Assembly (NCBI GenBank): GCA_003116995.1
Contig: BDSL01000014.1
Location: forward strand, 682,001-746,000
Direction of reading: 5' to 3'
DNA from: Yamagishiella unicocca
Taxonomy: Eukaryota > Chlorophyta > Chlorophyceae > Chlamydomonadales > Volvocaceae
Length of the DNA stretch: 64,000 nucleotides
The position numbers were made by a program, and so were the translations under genes. The notes beneath the pieces were generated by a model. The model made no database searches and was not told where the DNA came from. It was given only the letters and a program-made list of their open reading frames with translations. Positions 54,601-64,000 of this stretch are shown here, one piece after another. Each line of letters begins with the position of its first letter. Position 1 is the stretch's first letter.

Positions 54601-57600
54601 AGCACAGCACAGCACAGCATGCGCGCCCTGCCTCCGGTCGTGTCGTGCGCACCTGACGGCCAGCTCCATCTGGACACCCCCTCGCAGGACCTAGCCGTGA
54701 GGAGGGGGGCGGGGGGCGGGGAGCCGCATGACAGGGAGCGGCGCATCGGGTGGGAATGCCGTGCATAATGTCAGTCGGCTGGCGGCTGTGATATAAGCGT
54801 GGTGTGGTGTGGTGTGGTGCGGTGTAGTGTGGTGTGGCATCTCAGGCGGACAAAGGACACACCGAAAATGATAATGTACAGCAATACTTCGTTGATAGGT
54901 ACTTTATTAACCGGCGTCGCGAGTACCGGGCGCTTAACACCCCCCCCCCGCGGCACCGCCCGGAGGGGGATTGAGTCGCAGGCGCACCGTCATCGGCAGC
55001 TCGCCGCCCACATTGCCCACCGCCGCCCAGTGCCCGAACAGCACCCGCTGGCCGGGGCGCAGCAGCGTCGTGGCGTCGTTGGCGACCTGGGGGGCGGGAG
55101 GGGAGAGGAAGCGGGGCGGGGGTGGGGAGTGTATGAGAGGAAAGCCCGGGCGGGGCCCGGGGGCGGGAGGGCGACAAAGCGGAGGACGCGGTATGGGTGT
55201 TTAGAGGCTGGGTATGTGTTTCGATTAGCTCCAAGGGGGGTGCGGGGTCCGCCCTCGCGATCCGCCCTCCGCTCCGTCCAGTTCCGTTCCCAGCGCCCAC
55301 GCCTCCCGGTTCAGTTCGCAGCTGACCAGCTCCGTGCCCACCCCGCACCGCTCCCCGGATGCGGCACTCCCGCTGCCGGGCCTCACCTGCCGCCCCCCAA
55401 TTGCCAGCAACACGTCGTGCACCTGATGGGGAGGGAGGGGGGTTGCGAGGAAGGGAGGGGGGTTGCGAGGAAGGGAGGGGGGGGCCGCGGGAGCGGTCAC
55501 GAGTGGCTGCGAGGAACAGATCACGGACACGAGCACAGGGGGCCGTGGGTTCATGGAGCCAGGCCGGCAGCGCGGCAGGGGAAACGCAACACACTATTTA
55601 GCGGCTGCGAACCCGTCCCGGCGATCAGCAACAATTGCCCTCCCCATCCCACCTCCCTCCCAGCGGCCCCCGACCACCAGAACTCCTACAACTCCTGGAA
55701 CCCTCTTTCCCCCCCGCTCCCGCACATGCGACCGGGTCTTCTCGCCGCCACCCGCACATCCCCCGCATCCCAAACCACACCCACCTGCACCACGCCCGCC
55801 ACCGAGCCCGTGGGGTCCACCCCCGTCGCCAGCACCCCCGACTGCCCCGCAGCCAGCCCGAACGCCCGCCGCAGCGCCGGCGACTCCATCCGCTGGTAGC
55901 GCAGACCCAGACGGGGCCGCCCGTCCAGGTACAGCGGAGCGGACTCCGAGCCACCACCCGAGCCGGCGGCGCCTGCGGCGCCGCCGCCGCGCGCTCCGCG
56001 CGCGGCCCCGCGCCCGACCGCGCCGCGGGCTCCGCCACGCTTCTGCCCCCCCCCGGCGCCGGCGGCTGCGCCGCCGCCGGCCGCTCCCCCTGCCGAGGTG
56101 GACGCTCTCTGGTGCGACAGCTCCCGGCTGTAGTCGTCCAGGACCAGCTGCAGCAGCTGCGCGGGCACCAGGTAGCCGATGTTCTCGGCGTCCTCGTCGT
56201 AGTCCTGCCAAGGGCAGCCCCGGGTGGTGTTAGGGTGGTGTTAGGATGGTGTTAGGGTGGTGTTAGGGTGGTGTTAGGGTGGTGTTAGGATGGTGTTAGG
56301 GTGGTGTTAGGGTGGTGTTAGGGTGGTGTTAGGGTGGTGTTAGGGTGGTGTTAGGGTGGTGTTAGGGTGGTGTTAGGGTGGTGTTAGGGTGGTGTTAGGG
56401 TGCTTTAGGGGTGTCGTGTTACCGGTGGGCAAGGCAAGGCGGGGCGTGTGTGTGGGAGGACGCGGGCAGGCGAGGCAGACCGTGGCCCGGGTGGCAGAGC
56501 GGACCACTGGCTGCGGGCCCTTCCTGCAGGGAGAGAGGGGGAGAGAGGGGGAGAGAGGGGGAGAGAGTCCGCACTGGCCTGGCACTTGTCGTACAAGTAC
56601 GAACGCCTGTCGCGCCCGTCGCCGCTCGGGTGCACCCTCCACGCCACCACCGCACCTGGCCGCCGCCGCCGCCGCCCTCATGGCCGTCCCCCATGCCGCC
56701 GCCGCCGCCGTCCTCGTCGCCGCCATCTCCGGCGTACACCTCCGCCGCCGCGTCGTCGTACCTTCGGAAGCGAGGGTCGTACGGTGCCATCATCCGGGAC
56801 AGCAGGGCGACAGGGCAGCAGTGCCACGCCAACTGCGAGCTCGCGCCGATGAGCCTCAGCCGGAGCAGGTCCGAGGCTGTAGCTCGGCTGGCACATCATG
56901 TTGACCCCCCACCGCTGCCACCACCCGGCAGCCAGGCTCACCCCTCACTGACCGCCTCCTCGCCCATCGCCCCCCCGAACCGCTGAGGCCGCCCGCCTGG
57001 GCCCTCCCGGCCCTGGACGGCCCCCTCCTCACCCCTCACCCGTCACCCCTTCATCCCTTCACTCCCCACCCTCTCAAGCCCCCACTCCTCACCCTTCACT
57101 CCTCACCCCTTCATCCCCCACCCTCTCAAGGCCCCACTCCCCACCCCTCCATCCCTCACCCCCTCGACCCCGCACCCCGCACCTCTCCATCCACGTCTGG
57201 CTCGTGAACTTCTGGAAGGCCATCCCCACGCAGCGGCCGCTGGCGGCGCACAGCGCGGGCCCGCCCCAGCCGCCGTTGTTCAGCGGTGCGTCCACCTGCC
57301 GGGCGGGGCCGGGCGATAAGACGCGGTTACACGACATAGGAAACGGAGGCTTGCTGGGGAGGGGGGCGAAGGAACCGGGGCGGGTGAGTTTGCGGGTACA
57401 GGTACAGGTATCGTTGGGCAGTGGTTAGCGACATGCGGGGGGCCCCGCGGTGAGCTGCACGACAGGGGCCGTGTGATGACGCCGTGGCGGTAGGGCTTCA
57501 ACGACCGCAGAGCCACATCACCGCTGTGTAGCTGTAGCTGCACACCACCGGTGGCATGGGAGGGCAGCGTCGGTATGCCCAGGGCGGTGCAAGGGTCCCC

Positions 57601-60342
57601 GGGGGGATTCCGGATCCGGATCCGGGTCGAGATCGGGATCCACGACATCAGGCCCAGGTTTTGGGCTGGGGCTGGAGTTAGGATTTGGTGTCGTTCTGCC
57701 TCCTCTTGTGGGTTCGTTCCCACCTGCAGCGCCAGCAGCGCCCGGCCGCTGTGCGAGTACTCGACCACCTCGATGCGTGACACCACCCCGCTCGTAACAC
57801 ACAGGCTGCCACCGCCAAGAGGAAAACCTGGGAGGGGGGTAACGAGAGGAGACCCATGGGTCGTCAATGAAAAGGAAAATCGGTTAGGAAGGAGGTTGAC
57901 CGAGGGGAGGGGTCGCGGGGCGGAGGGCGGTGGGGGGGAGGCCAGAGGTCGGAGTATTGAGACAGTTACGACGAGGGCCAGGCAGCAGGTGTGCGGGAAT
58001 GCGTACGGCAACGCACGAGGCGCGGCGGCCCTCCCCACCACCATCATCCATCGACCATCTCCCCACCGCACTTCCTCCCTGGACCGAGTCATGTTGCGCC
58101 CACGAGCAGCACGTGGACAAACCCACTCCCGCTTCGCTTCCTCTTCCTCCTCCCCTCCCACCACCCGCCCACCCCGGGTCTTCTCGCCATCCCCACCCTC
58201 ACCCCGCCTGCCCCTCAGTCTCCTACCCGGTTTTACCGCCCATGGCCGCCTATGGGTTCCCTCTCATGCCCCTCAGTTTACCCCCCCCACCCCGCCCAAC
58301 CCCGACCCCTCCACCCATGCGCCAGCTATTATACCCATGTCGTGTAACAGGTCTTTATGCCCTCACCCCCGGCCCCCCCCACCTGCCACCACCACTGGCT
58401 TCCGCAGGTGCGGCAGCCCCGAGTCCAGCTGAAGCGGCACCAGCCCGGAACCGCCGCCGCCAGAGCCGCCATCACCCACGTTGCCGCGACCCCCGCGCCG
58501 GCTGCTGATGCTGCTGCTGTTGCTGCCGCTGTCGTCGCGAGCCGCCCAGAAGGCGGGGTCCTCCACCCGCAGCAGCGCCACATCCAGGTCCAAGCACACT
58601 GCCGCCACTGCCGCCACGTACGGCGTTGCGTCGTCGGCCGAGCGGCAGACCTCCACCTGCGGCGGTGATGGCGTGGCGGCGGTGCCCGGCAGCAGCACCG
58701 GACAGGTGGAGACCAAGCTACAAGGCGGCTTTCAGTTGCGGTTGCAAGCGAGGCGGCGGCCGGCGGCGCGCTCAGAGTGGCGGTGGCTCGTCGCCCCCGT
58801 TCCCCTGCCCCTCGCAAACACGATGCCGATAAACCACGCCGGCATCACGTCAGGGTTTCCAAACGCCCATAATCCGATACGGCAGACTCCTCCACCCAAC
58901 GGGTCTCGTCCTCTGCACACTTCTCGATGCGACCGCAGGCCCAGCCCACCCTCATCCTCATCCTCAGCCTCCCCCCCCCCCACCAGCCCGCACCTTGCGC
59001 GCGTGCTCAACCGCACCCGCCGTGGTCACCAGCAGCATCTGCCGCCGCGGCCCCCGCCCCCCCGGCTGCGCCTCCCCCGCCTCCACCTCCACCTCCACCA
59101 CGAAGCCACTCGAGGTGGACTCGGCGTCGTGGCCGTCCTCCCAGGGGCGGAGGAAGTTAGGCACCCGGTGCAACGTGCGGACCTGCGGGCGTTATTGCGT
59201 ACGGCAAATTGGGTTTTGCGCAGTACGGAAAGGGTGACAAGCTGGCGCCGTGTTGGACAGGGCCAGGGAGGGTTGCTGCGTGTGCCGACCGGGCGTGGCG
59301 AGACTGGTGTTCGGCGAGTTGGTGTGTGGCGCCCAGCTGGCGCCGAGCGCCTCCCGCCACCCCGCCACCTGCTGGTGCCGAGCGGCCATGGCACCCCACC
59401 ACCTGCTGGCGCCGAGCGCCTCCCGCCACCCCGCCACCTGCTGGTGCCGAGCGGCTCCGCCACCCCGCCACCTGGCGCCGCCTGACGGCTGAAGCCGCTC
59501 CCGGCTTAGACTGCAGCCGAGCAGAGCCAGCCCTATCGCACCTGTACGACAGAACGCGCCAAGAAGCCCGCTTCCTCGTCCTCCTCGTCACCTTCGCCTT
59601 CATCCTCATCATCGAGGTCGTCGTACGCCTCCCCATCCTCACCCGCCTCGTCCTCGTCCCCGTACGGCGCTCCGCCCGCCAGCGCCTCCGCCGCGTCTGC
59701 GCCGTACAACTCCTGGATCCTGCTGCTGCTGCTGCCGCCGCCGCCGCCGGCGCTGGCGCCGACGTGGCGTCCTGCGGCTGCACGCAGCCCGGCGTGTCGA
59801 GCCTGGCGGTGGCAGCAAGACGCGGCGGCGGCAGCGGCACGGCTGGCGCCTGCGCTGCTGCATGGGCCTTCAACACCTCTGCTGGACTCAGTCCAGGATG
59901 GCAGCGTTGGAACTGTCAGCGCAAATGCTAGAGCTGGCCTGAGCGATTTAGGCAAGGCCGCAAGACATGACGGGTATGCTGCGCTGCTGCTAGGCCAGGC
60001 ATGCCCAACGGTGCTGGCGCTGGTGCTGGCGCAGCCGCGCCTGCTGGAAGCAGCATGCCCTCCCGTTCCCGAGGTTGTGGGCAGTATAGCGGGCGACAGC
60101 CAACAGCGCTCGAATGAGCGGGCTGGAAGGCGACCGCCAGACGGGCACGGCGTGGGTGACACCACGTCCTGGCTCCGCGTGCGTAAGGCGCCGTGAGTAT
60201 CGGGCCGGAGCACGCATGGCGAGGGAGTCAGCATTACGTATACTGGTTGCTGGCGGTGGAGCGCCGGGACTGAGTTGCAGGCCTGCGCGCAAGGGCCGGC
60301 GTCGGGTATCGTTTCGTTGCGGTGTGTGGTAGGCCTGACCAT
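51680..60342 (-). CDS. DEG/HtrA-family protein lacking catalytic His and Ser (pseudoprotease)
   Basis: Exons in order: first exon ending 59542 (start unresolved; frame open to an ATG at 60342), 59182-58994, 58656-58383, 57827-57724, 57295-57183, 56887-56656, 56204-55785, 55422-55387, 55086-54988, 54690-54653, 54298-54188, 53672-53560, 53161-52800, 52396-52203, 51785-51680 (TGA, last exon least certain). The 14 exons after the first give 796 residues and every phase matches. Order and motifs follow plant DEG9/10-type proteins: RPWEDGHDAESTSSGFVVEV, CLDLDVALLRVEDPAFW, SLCVTSGVVSRIEVVEYSHS, ENIGYLVPAQLLQLVLDDYS, DVLLAIGGRQ|VANDATTLL, PMT|VLRGGV, then a second PDZ-like part (VLLTEVLE, ATVNGERVRNLAQLAAAV). 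The His site reads VTTAGAV (family TNAHVV) and the Ser site NNGGWGGPA (family NxGNSGGPA); only Asp remains (LDVALL). Location is unknown. The acidic N-terminal exon is rich in Asp/Glu. Confidence 0.85.
52093..52202 (-). repeat. tandem 55-bp R1 units at the start of a DEG-like intron
   Basis: Two 55-bp units (52202-52148 and 52147-52093 on the minus strand) each begin GTGGGGGAGGGGCACAAAAA, contain CGGTT, GCGACA and CAGCTGGC, and end in CAG. The first starts exactly at the exon donor; a third GTGGGGGAGGGG starts at 52092. Every junction therefore reads CAG|GTGGGG. Confidence 0.85.
53448..53515 (-). repeat. R2 element, sense, 45 nt after a DEG-like donor
   Basis: Minus strand GAGGAAGACCCGTGGATGCC, then AGAAAAAGCCGTTTAG, AACAGACGTTTTGAG, CATGCTGGAGAA. 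It lies in the intron with donor at 53559 and is very close to the copy at 46826-46895 in another gene. Confidence 0.75.
53732..54007. repeat. 46-bp tandem repeat, six copies, DEG-like intron
   Basis: Six near-identical 46-bp units (core AGTGCTGCTACAGCAAAGTA) in the intron between exons at 54188 and 53672. Units differ at only one to three positions. Confidence 0.95.
54305..54372 (+). repeat. R2 element, antisense, abutting a DEG-like acceptor
   Basis: The + strand GAGGAAGACTCGTGGATGCG, AGGAAAACCGTTTAG, AAAGACGTTTCGAGATG. It is antisense to the gene; only the pyrimidine tract (complement of the G-run at 54301-54309) separates it from the acceptor at 54299. Confidence 0.75.
54806..54840. repeat. 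GTGTGGTGTGGT microsatellite
   Basis: A 5-bp GTGTG/GGTGT-type tandem run in the intron of the DEG-like gene between exons at 54988 and 54690. Confidence 0.85.
56222..56402 (+). repeat. 11-bp telomere-like minisatellite (TTAGGGTGGTG)n
   Basis: About 16 copies of TTAGGGTGGTG, some with GGATGG variants, in the DEG-like intron between exons at 56656 and 56204, starting within 20 bp of the acceptor. TTAGGG is embedded in each unit, but this is an interstitial 11-mer array and not a true telomere tract. Confidence 0.95.
57299..57350 (+). repeat. R1 element, antisense, abutting a DEG-like acceptor
   Basis: The + strand GGCGGGGCCGGGCGATAAG, ACGCGGTTACACGACATAGG, AAACGG. It begins right behind the acceptor (57296) of the exon with the GGWGGP motif. 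Confidence 0.7.
57830..57895 (+). repeat. R2-like element, antisense, abutting a DEG-like acceptor
   Basis: The + strand GGGTAACGAGAGGAGACCC, ATGGGTCGTCAATG, AAAAGGAAAATCGGTTAGG. A diverged R2 copy ending at the acceptor at 57828. Confidence 0.5.
58325..58381 (-). repeat. R1 element, sense, at a DEG-like donor
   Basis: Minus strand: the intron opens GTGGGGGGGGCCGGGGGTG and continues into AGGGCATAAAGACCTG, TTACACGACATGGG and AATAGCTGGCGCAT. Donor G is at 58382. Confidence 0.75.
59340..59480. repeat. imperfect repeat array in the first DEG-like intron
   Basis: Units of the type CCACCTGCTGG(T/C)GCCGAGCG recur about four times between exons at 59542 and 59182. Confidence 0.8.
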
Positions 60343-61794
60343 GATCAGTAACTAGGAGCTCCATCGGAGGAGGACAGGCGCGATGGAGTCAACATCATTG
60401 GTTCAGCGGCGAGCAAGTCTGCCCACGTCGTGCAAGCCATGTCGCTGACTTTCTTTGGCAAGGTCGACGGTGTTTCCAAAAGACAAGATATCATATATAC
60501 CTGTGTCGAGTAGGCAGGTCCAGCAACTGCATTGACCAAAAAGCCTCAACTTGTCGAGGCTAAATTGGTAGTCTGCGTCTACGTGTGTCTTCTCTTCCCA
60601 ACCATTCCCGATGTAAGCGCCTTTAGTTCTGCTGCAAAAGAAGTCACACGCCGCAGTGAGCACTGGAAGTCGAAAATGTTGGTTTCGGCGCAACACATAG
60701 GAATCCTAGTGAACCCGCCCAAGGGGAAACATTGCTGAATTTCTAGTATTGACCTAATCCCAATGTACAAATGGTGTAGACATATAGTGCCCGGTCACAT
60801 TATACACGACCGCGCTCTCCCCACCCTCTCCCCACCCCTCCAACGGAAGTGGCCTGGTGCGGAAGGGTGTTCCATCCAAACGGAACACGCCAGGACCTGG
60901 AGCATAAACTCGTCTGGTTTACGGCTTTTATGGTAGCGGGACAGCTCCTGGACATAGGCGTGTGGACGAGCCGATTCGGCTGGCATATAGCCATTTTCTG
61001 GAAGTCCATGGTCGCACCTTCAACGAAACACAGCGGCATATGTGCAGAACCATCCGGCAGCAATAGGCCACGAGGGGCACCTTTCCGACAAATCCGTGTA
61101 TCATTCCCCCATACATCTTAGTGATGCGTAAGGCAGGTCGGGGAATGCGCCGAACGCTGAAGGAGTCGAACAAGACAGCAACCGTCTTACTGCCGAGAAA
61201 CCGAATGTGCTGTGCGATGGGGCCGGGGAACACCTATGCAGTTTGCACCAATGTGGAATCAAACAGCCAACGATTTGGGCCGTCAAATCTATACAGGCAG
61301 CTGCTGCTTGAGGAGCGACTCCTTGATGCCTTTGCTCCGCGGCGTCAGCGCCGATGCGAGGCCGCACCGACCCACGGGACCCTACCATAGCGGTGTCGTC
61401 CGGTATCGATAGCACCCGACCCGATGCAAACGACCGCGCTAAACAGACTGCTGAAAATAACAATGTCTTTTGGGAGACCGCCAACCACTTGAAGGCGCTG
61501 TACTGAAAGGGCTCTCCGGCTACTCGCCGTAGAAGGTGAATCATCGCTAAGCACCCATTGGACCGTTTTTTTTATCGCACATATGTTTCACAGGTTCGCG
61601 TCGGCAACACGGCAAGGCACGCGCAACAATCCAATTGAAACAAATCAAAGCCAACAAAAAGACCTCCAGTTTACCACGTCCCGTCCTCCAGTCCTGATCG
61701 TGCCTGTGCATCCTCGTTCAGGGCGGCATCCGCCAGTAGCCGCAGGCAGCCGCTCCAAAAGCAGCCTTCGCGCCGCTCCGTAGACCGCGGCCAT
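60343..61794. other. upstream of DEG-like gene, no gene recognised
   Basis: This separates the DEG-like gene (-) from the small gene at 61795 (+), so it should contain both promoters. GC is lower than in genes, and no motif or exon chain was recognised on either strand. Confidence 0.5.
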
Positions 61795-62490
61795 ATGTCG
61801 CAGCATCCCGACATGGACATGCCCTCCCTGGCCGACATCGGCGCCGCGCGCCGCGCCGTGCAGCGGGGCGAGGCGCTGCTGCGCAAGGCCAAGGTCCTGC
61901 CGGGTGAGCGGGGGCGACCAGCAGCTGCACGTGGAGCGGCGCCGCGAACAGCCGGCTAGGGGCCCGGCTGCACTGACCGCAGAGCGAGGAGCGGTGCGGG
62001 TCGCGGACTGGGTGCGGTTGGACCGCCTGCTGTCCCGAGCGCTGCGGGTTGCGGGCTTGATGGTCACCCCGGTGACTGGGCAGGCACCTCTCCGAGACGT
62101 GTGCGTAGTGCGTACCGTAATGGCTAGTCGTCGACCTTGTGACCAGTGACTGGGCCACCCAGTAAGGTTTCACCAACACCGCTCGCGTTGCGAAGCTTAC
62201 CTCCCGACCATGTGGGTCGTGTTCCTGTTCTGGCCGTGGCTTCGTAAGCACCACGACCCTCCCTTGCACGCCCGCCCGCTCCACCCACCGCCTCACCTCC
62301 GCCTTCCTCCCTCGGGTCTCCCCTTATGGCGGCCTCAGGTGACCCCGGCAGCGACGTGGGCCGCCTGGAGTCCGACCAGCCGCTCCGTCAGGGGGAGGAT
62401 GTGGGGCGGCAGCTCCGGGTGTCGGCAGTCAAGCCCCATGACACGGAGGGTCAAGCACATAGCGCTGCTAGTGGCCAAGGCGGGCACTGA
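61795..62490 (+). CDS. small hypothetical two-exon protein
   Basis: Proposed exons 61795-61903 and 62339-62490 (TGA); 86 residues. Exon 1 encodes MSQHPDMDMPSLADIG, then a helical basic stretch GAARRAVQRGEALLRKAKVL. It ends CCG G|GTGAGC in phase 1, and the acceptor CTCAG|GTGACC continues in phase with GDPGSDVGRLESDQPLRQGE. The strong donor, phase match and hydrophilic composition support it. I do not recognise the family, and the minus strand of exon 2 is also open (LPPHILPLTERLVGLQAAHV), so the model is tentative. Confidence 0.4.
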
Positions 62491-63946
62491 GATGTTCGTG
62501 TTGGCAGGTGTTGAGAGGTGGTGTGCGGGTTTTCGGCTCTGCCTTGTAAGTTCACGGTGGGTTTCTGATGTATATGGTGTAGGAGTTGCTGGCGTAGTTT
62601 GCTCTGGGAACTTCGAGCATGGCCACTGGCTACATCCGCACCAACAGTGTCAGGGGGCAGCAAAGTCCAGGTTGCATCCATTATGTCAGGACACAGCCCA
62701 AGTGCCATGAGATGCACTCATGGCAGGTTTGAAGGCCCTATAGGTGAGCAAGTCCGCTGGGTGGTTGGGATCCTTGGCTGCTCGGTTAGCAACTGTCGTT
62801 CTCAGACCCAGTCGTTCCGAACTCGATCCGATACTTGAATTTTCTTAAAATTTAAGAACAGTGGACAGCACCATTGACTCATACCTCTCAGCCGCTCTTC
62901 ACAAAACAACTTCGAACCGCGCACCACAGCTCTGCCTGAACGTCTCGTCAGGATAACTGCGGGTTTTCATTCCCACATACATATTATGAAGGCAAACTCG
63001 TGTTGGTATAAAGCAAACCGACCCCGCTGGTTAGGATCACAACGCAATGCGGGGCTCAAGAAGGTTGGCGTTAGCGACGTATTGTGAGCGCAAACAGGTT
63101 GATGCCATCGAACAATTACTGTACTGCAAGATGTGGATGTTTCACGTGCGCGGTGAATGGAGTGTGGACGACATACCAGCTTCAACAGAAACGCTTGTTA
63201 CCTGTCGATGGCCACCGGACACGTCAACAGATAGCAGCAGGGAGGAAATGGCTACTGGACTGATTCTCTTCGACATTCCCAGTAGTATTATCCAGGAGAT
63301 GACGGGAGTGAATAGGGTATAATTGCATTTTGCCAATGAAGGTGTTTCGGGCTGCAGTCCTTTGCCTTACTACGATGTGTCTCGCTGCGGGGTGCGTGTC
63401 GCTTGCATATTAAGGCATGTCAGGTGTGCACTGGGTCGGCAGAAGCGGGCCGCGCGTCTCAGAAACGGCGCACCCAAGCGTGCTGACCCGCGGGGCACTG
63501 CTGTGTGCTTTCCGTAACCGACGCCAACGGCGGCGGCGCTCTGCATGACGAGCAATACGAGGCGAATGGACATCAAAGCGGGAATCGCAAGGTATGCTGG
63601 TGTAAATGGCCACGACCTGCCTTTACGGCACGCGTATGACTCACCGCAAGGCCCACTTTGGCCCCACTTCATTAGCGTCGCGACCTGAGGATCACAAGCA
63701 CAGGTTTTTTCGCGTCAGTAACCGCGCAAAGCAGCAGCAACACTTCTCAAACACGAACACAAAGAACCACGCTGTATCGCATCCGGGTGAGACTGCTTCC
63801 AACCTACGCCGCAATCCATCGTCTTTTACCACCTCCCTTCCATTCCGTCCGCAGCTCAGAATCCGTCGCTCGGTGCGATCGGCCCTTCCTCGCTCCCTTG
63901 TCGCTCAACGCGTCGCTGGGCTGCTGGGCTGCCGCGCGCCACCTCC
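62491..63946. other. intergenic, no gene recognised
   Basis: Follows the small gene at 61795 and precedes a possible start at 63947. GC is lower up to about 63.4 kb. No family motif was seen; the last ~150 bp are CT-rich, as in a 5' UTR. Confidence 0.45.
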
Positions 63947-64000
63947 ATGCCCTCCCACTCCGATACGGACACGAGCATGGAAATGGACATGGACATGGCC
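63947..64000 (+). CDS. Met/Asp-rich N-terminus, runs off the right edge
   Basis: ATG at 63947 opens MPSHSDTDTSMEMDMDMA and continues past the window. Alternating Met and Asp at an N-terminus occurs in copper transporters of the CTR family, but 18 residues are too few to assign one. The start resembles that of the small gene at 61795 (Ser-x-His then Asp/Met), which may be chance. Confidence 0.4.
   Translation, partial: MPSHSDTDTSMEMDMDMA

Noticed and set aside
55225..55386. Extension of DEG-like exon 55422-55387 to the end of the open frame
   Set aside because: The GTGAGG donor at 55386 gives GGRQ|VANDATTLL, which matches the family. The extension does not.
59639..59876. Alternative DEG-like start MLKAHAAAQAPAVPLPPPRL in another frame
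   Set aside because: It is out of frame with the acidic exon that splices correctly to the protease-like domain, and no supported intron reconciles the two frames.

Overview
The window looks like nuclear DNA of a chlamydomonadalean (volvocine-type) green alga. It is GC-rich, with multi-exon genes of short exons and very long Ala/Gly/Pro/Gln-rich inserts. It also has a gametolysin-type (M11) metalloprotease typical of volvocine algae, an L1-type retroelement with Chlamydomonas-like reverse transcriptase motifs, and TGTAA-type 3' end signals. The species cannot be named from the sequence. All gene models were built by hand from reading frame, family motifs and splice phase; every exon chain given as supported is phase-consistent.

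Layout, left to right. 1-5651 (+) is the 3' part of an MRS2/CorA magnesium transporter whose first visible intron holds a 5'-truncated L1-type retrotransposon (-) and a tRNA-Asp gene with its own 11-nt intron. 8308-13598 (-) is a TOM1-like (VHS-GAT) ubiquitin-sorting protein. 17972-23130 (-) is a secreted M11 metalloprotease. 28220-33779 (-) is a calmodulin-like protein with a disordered tail of about 1,200 residues. It shares a short divergent promoter with 34128-39459 (+), a plastid PotD-like polyamine-binding protein. 40919-43893 (-) is an ethanolamine/choline kinase. It shares a second divergent promoter with 44143-47589 (+), a membrane-anchored thioredoxin-fold protein without a CxxC. 49155-50756 (-) is an unrecognised, probably plastid, helical protein. 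51680 to about 60 kb (-) is a DEG/HtrA-family protein that has lost two of its three catalytic residues. 61795-62490 (+) may be a small two-exon gene, and a Met/Asp-rich reading frame opens at the right edge.

The genes are ordinary housekeeping, trafficking and secretory genes and do not form a pathway. The most unusual feature is in the introns. At least three short interspersed repeat families (called R1, R2 and R3 here) recur from 18 kb to 58 kb in introns of six unrelated genes. Sense copies tend to sit just after a 5' splice site. Antisense copies tend to sit just before a 3' splice site, where their complement forms the pyrimidine tract. In one DEG intron a 55-bp unit is repeated in tandem so that each join reads AG|GT. 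This resembles introner elements and is the best candidate for something undescribed. Three introns also need a GC donor to keep frame.
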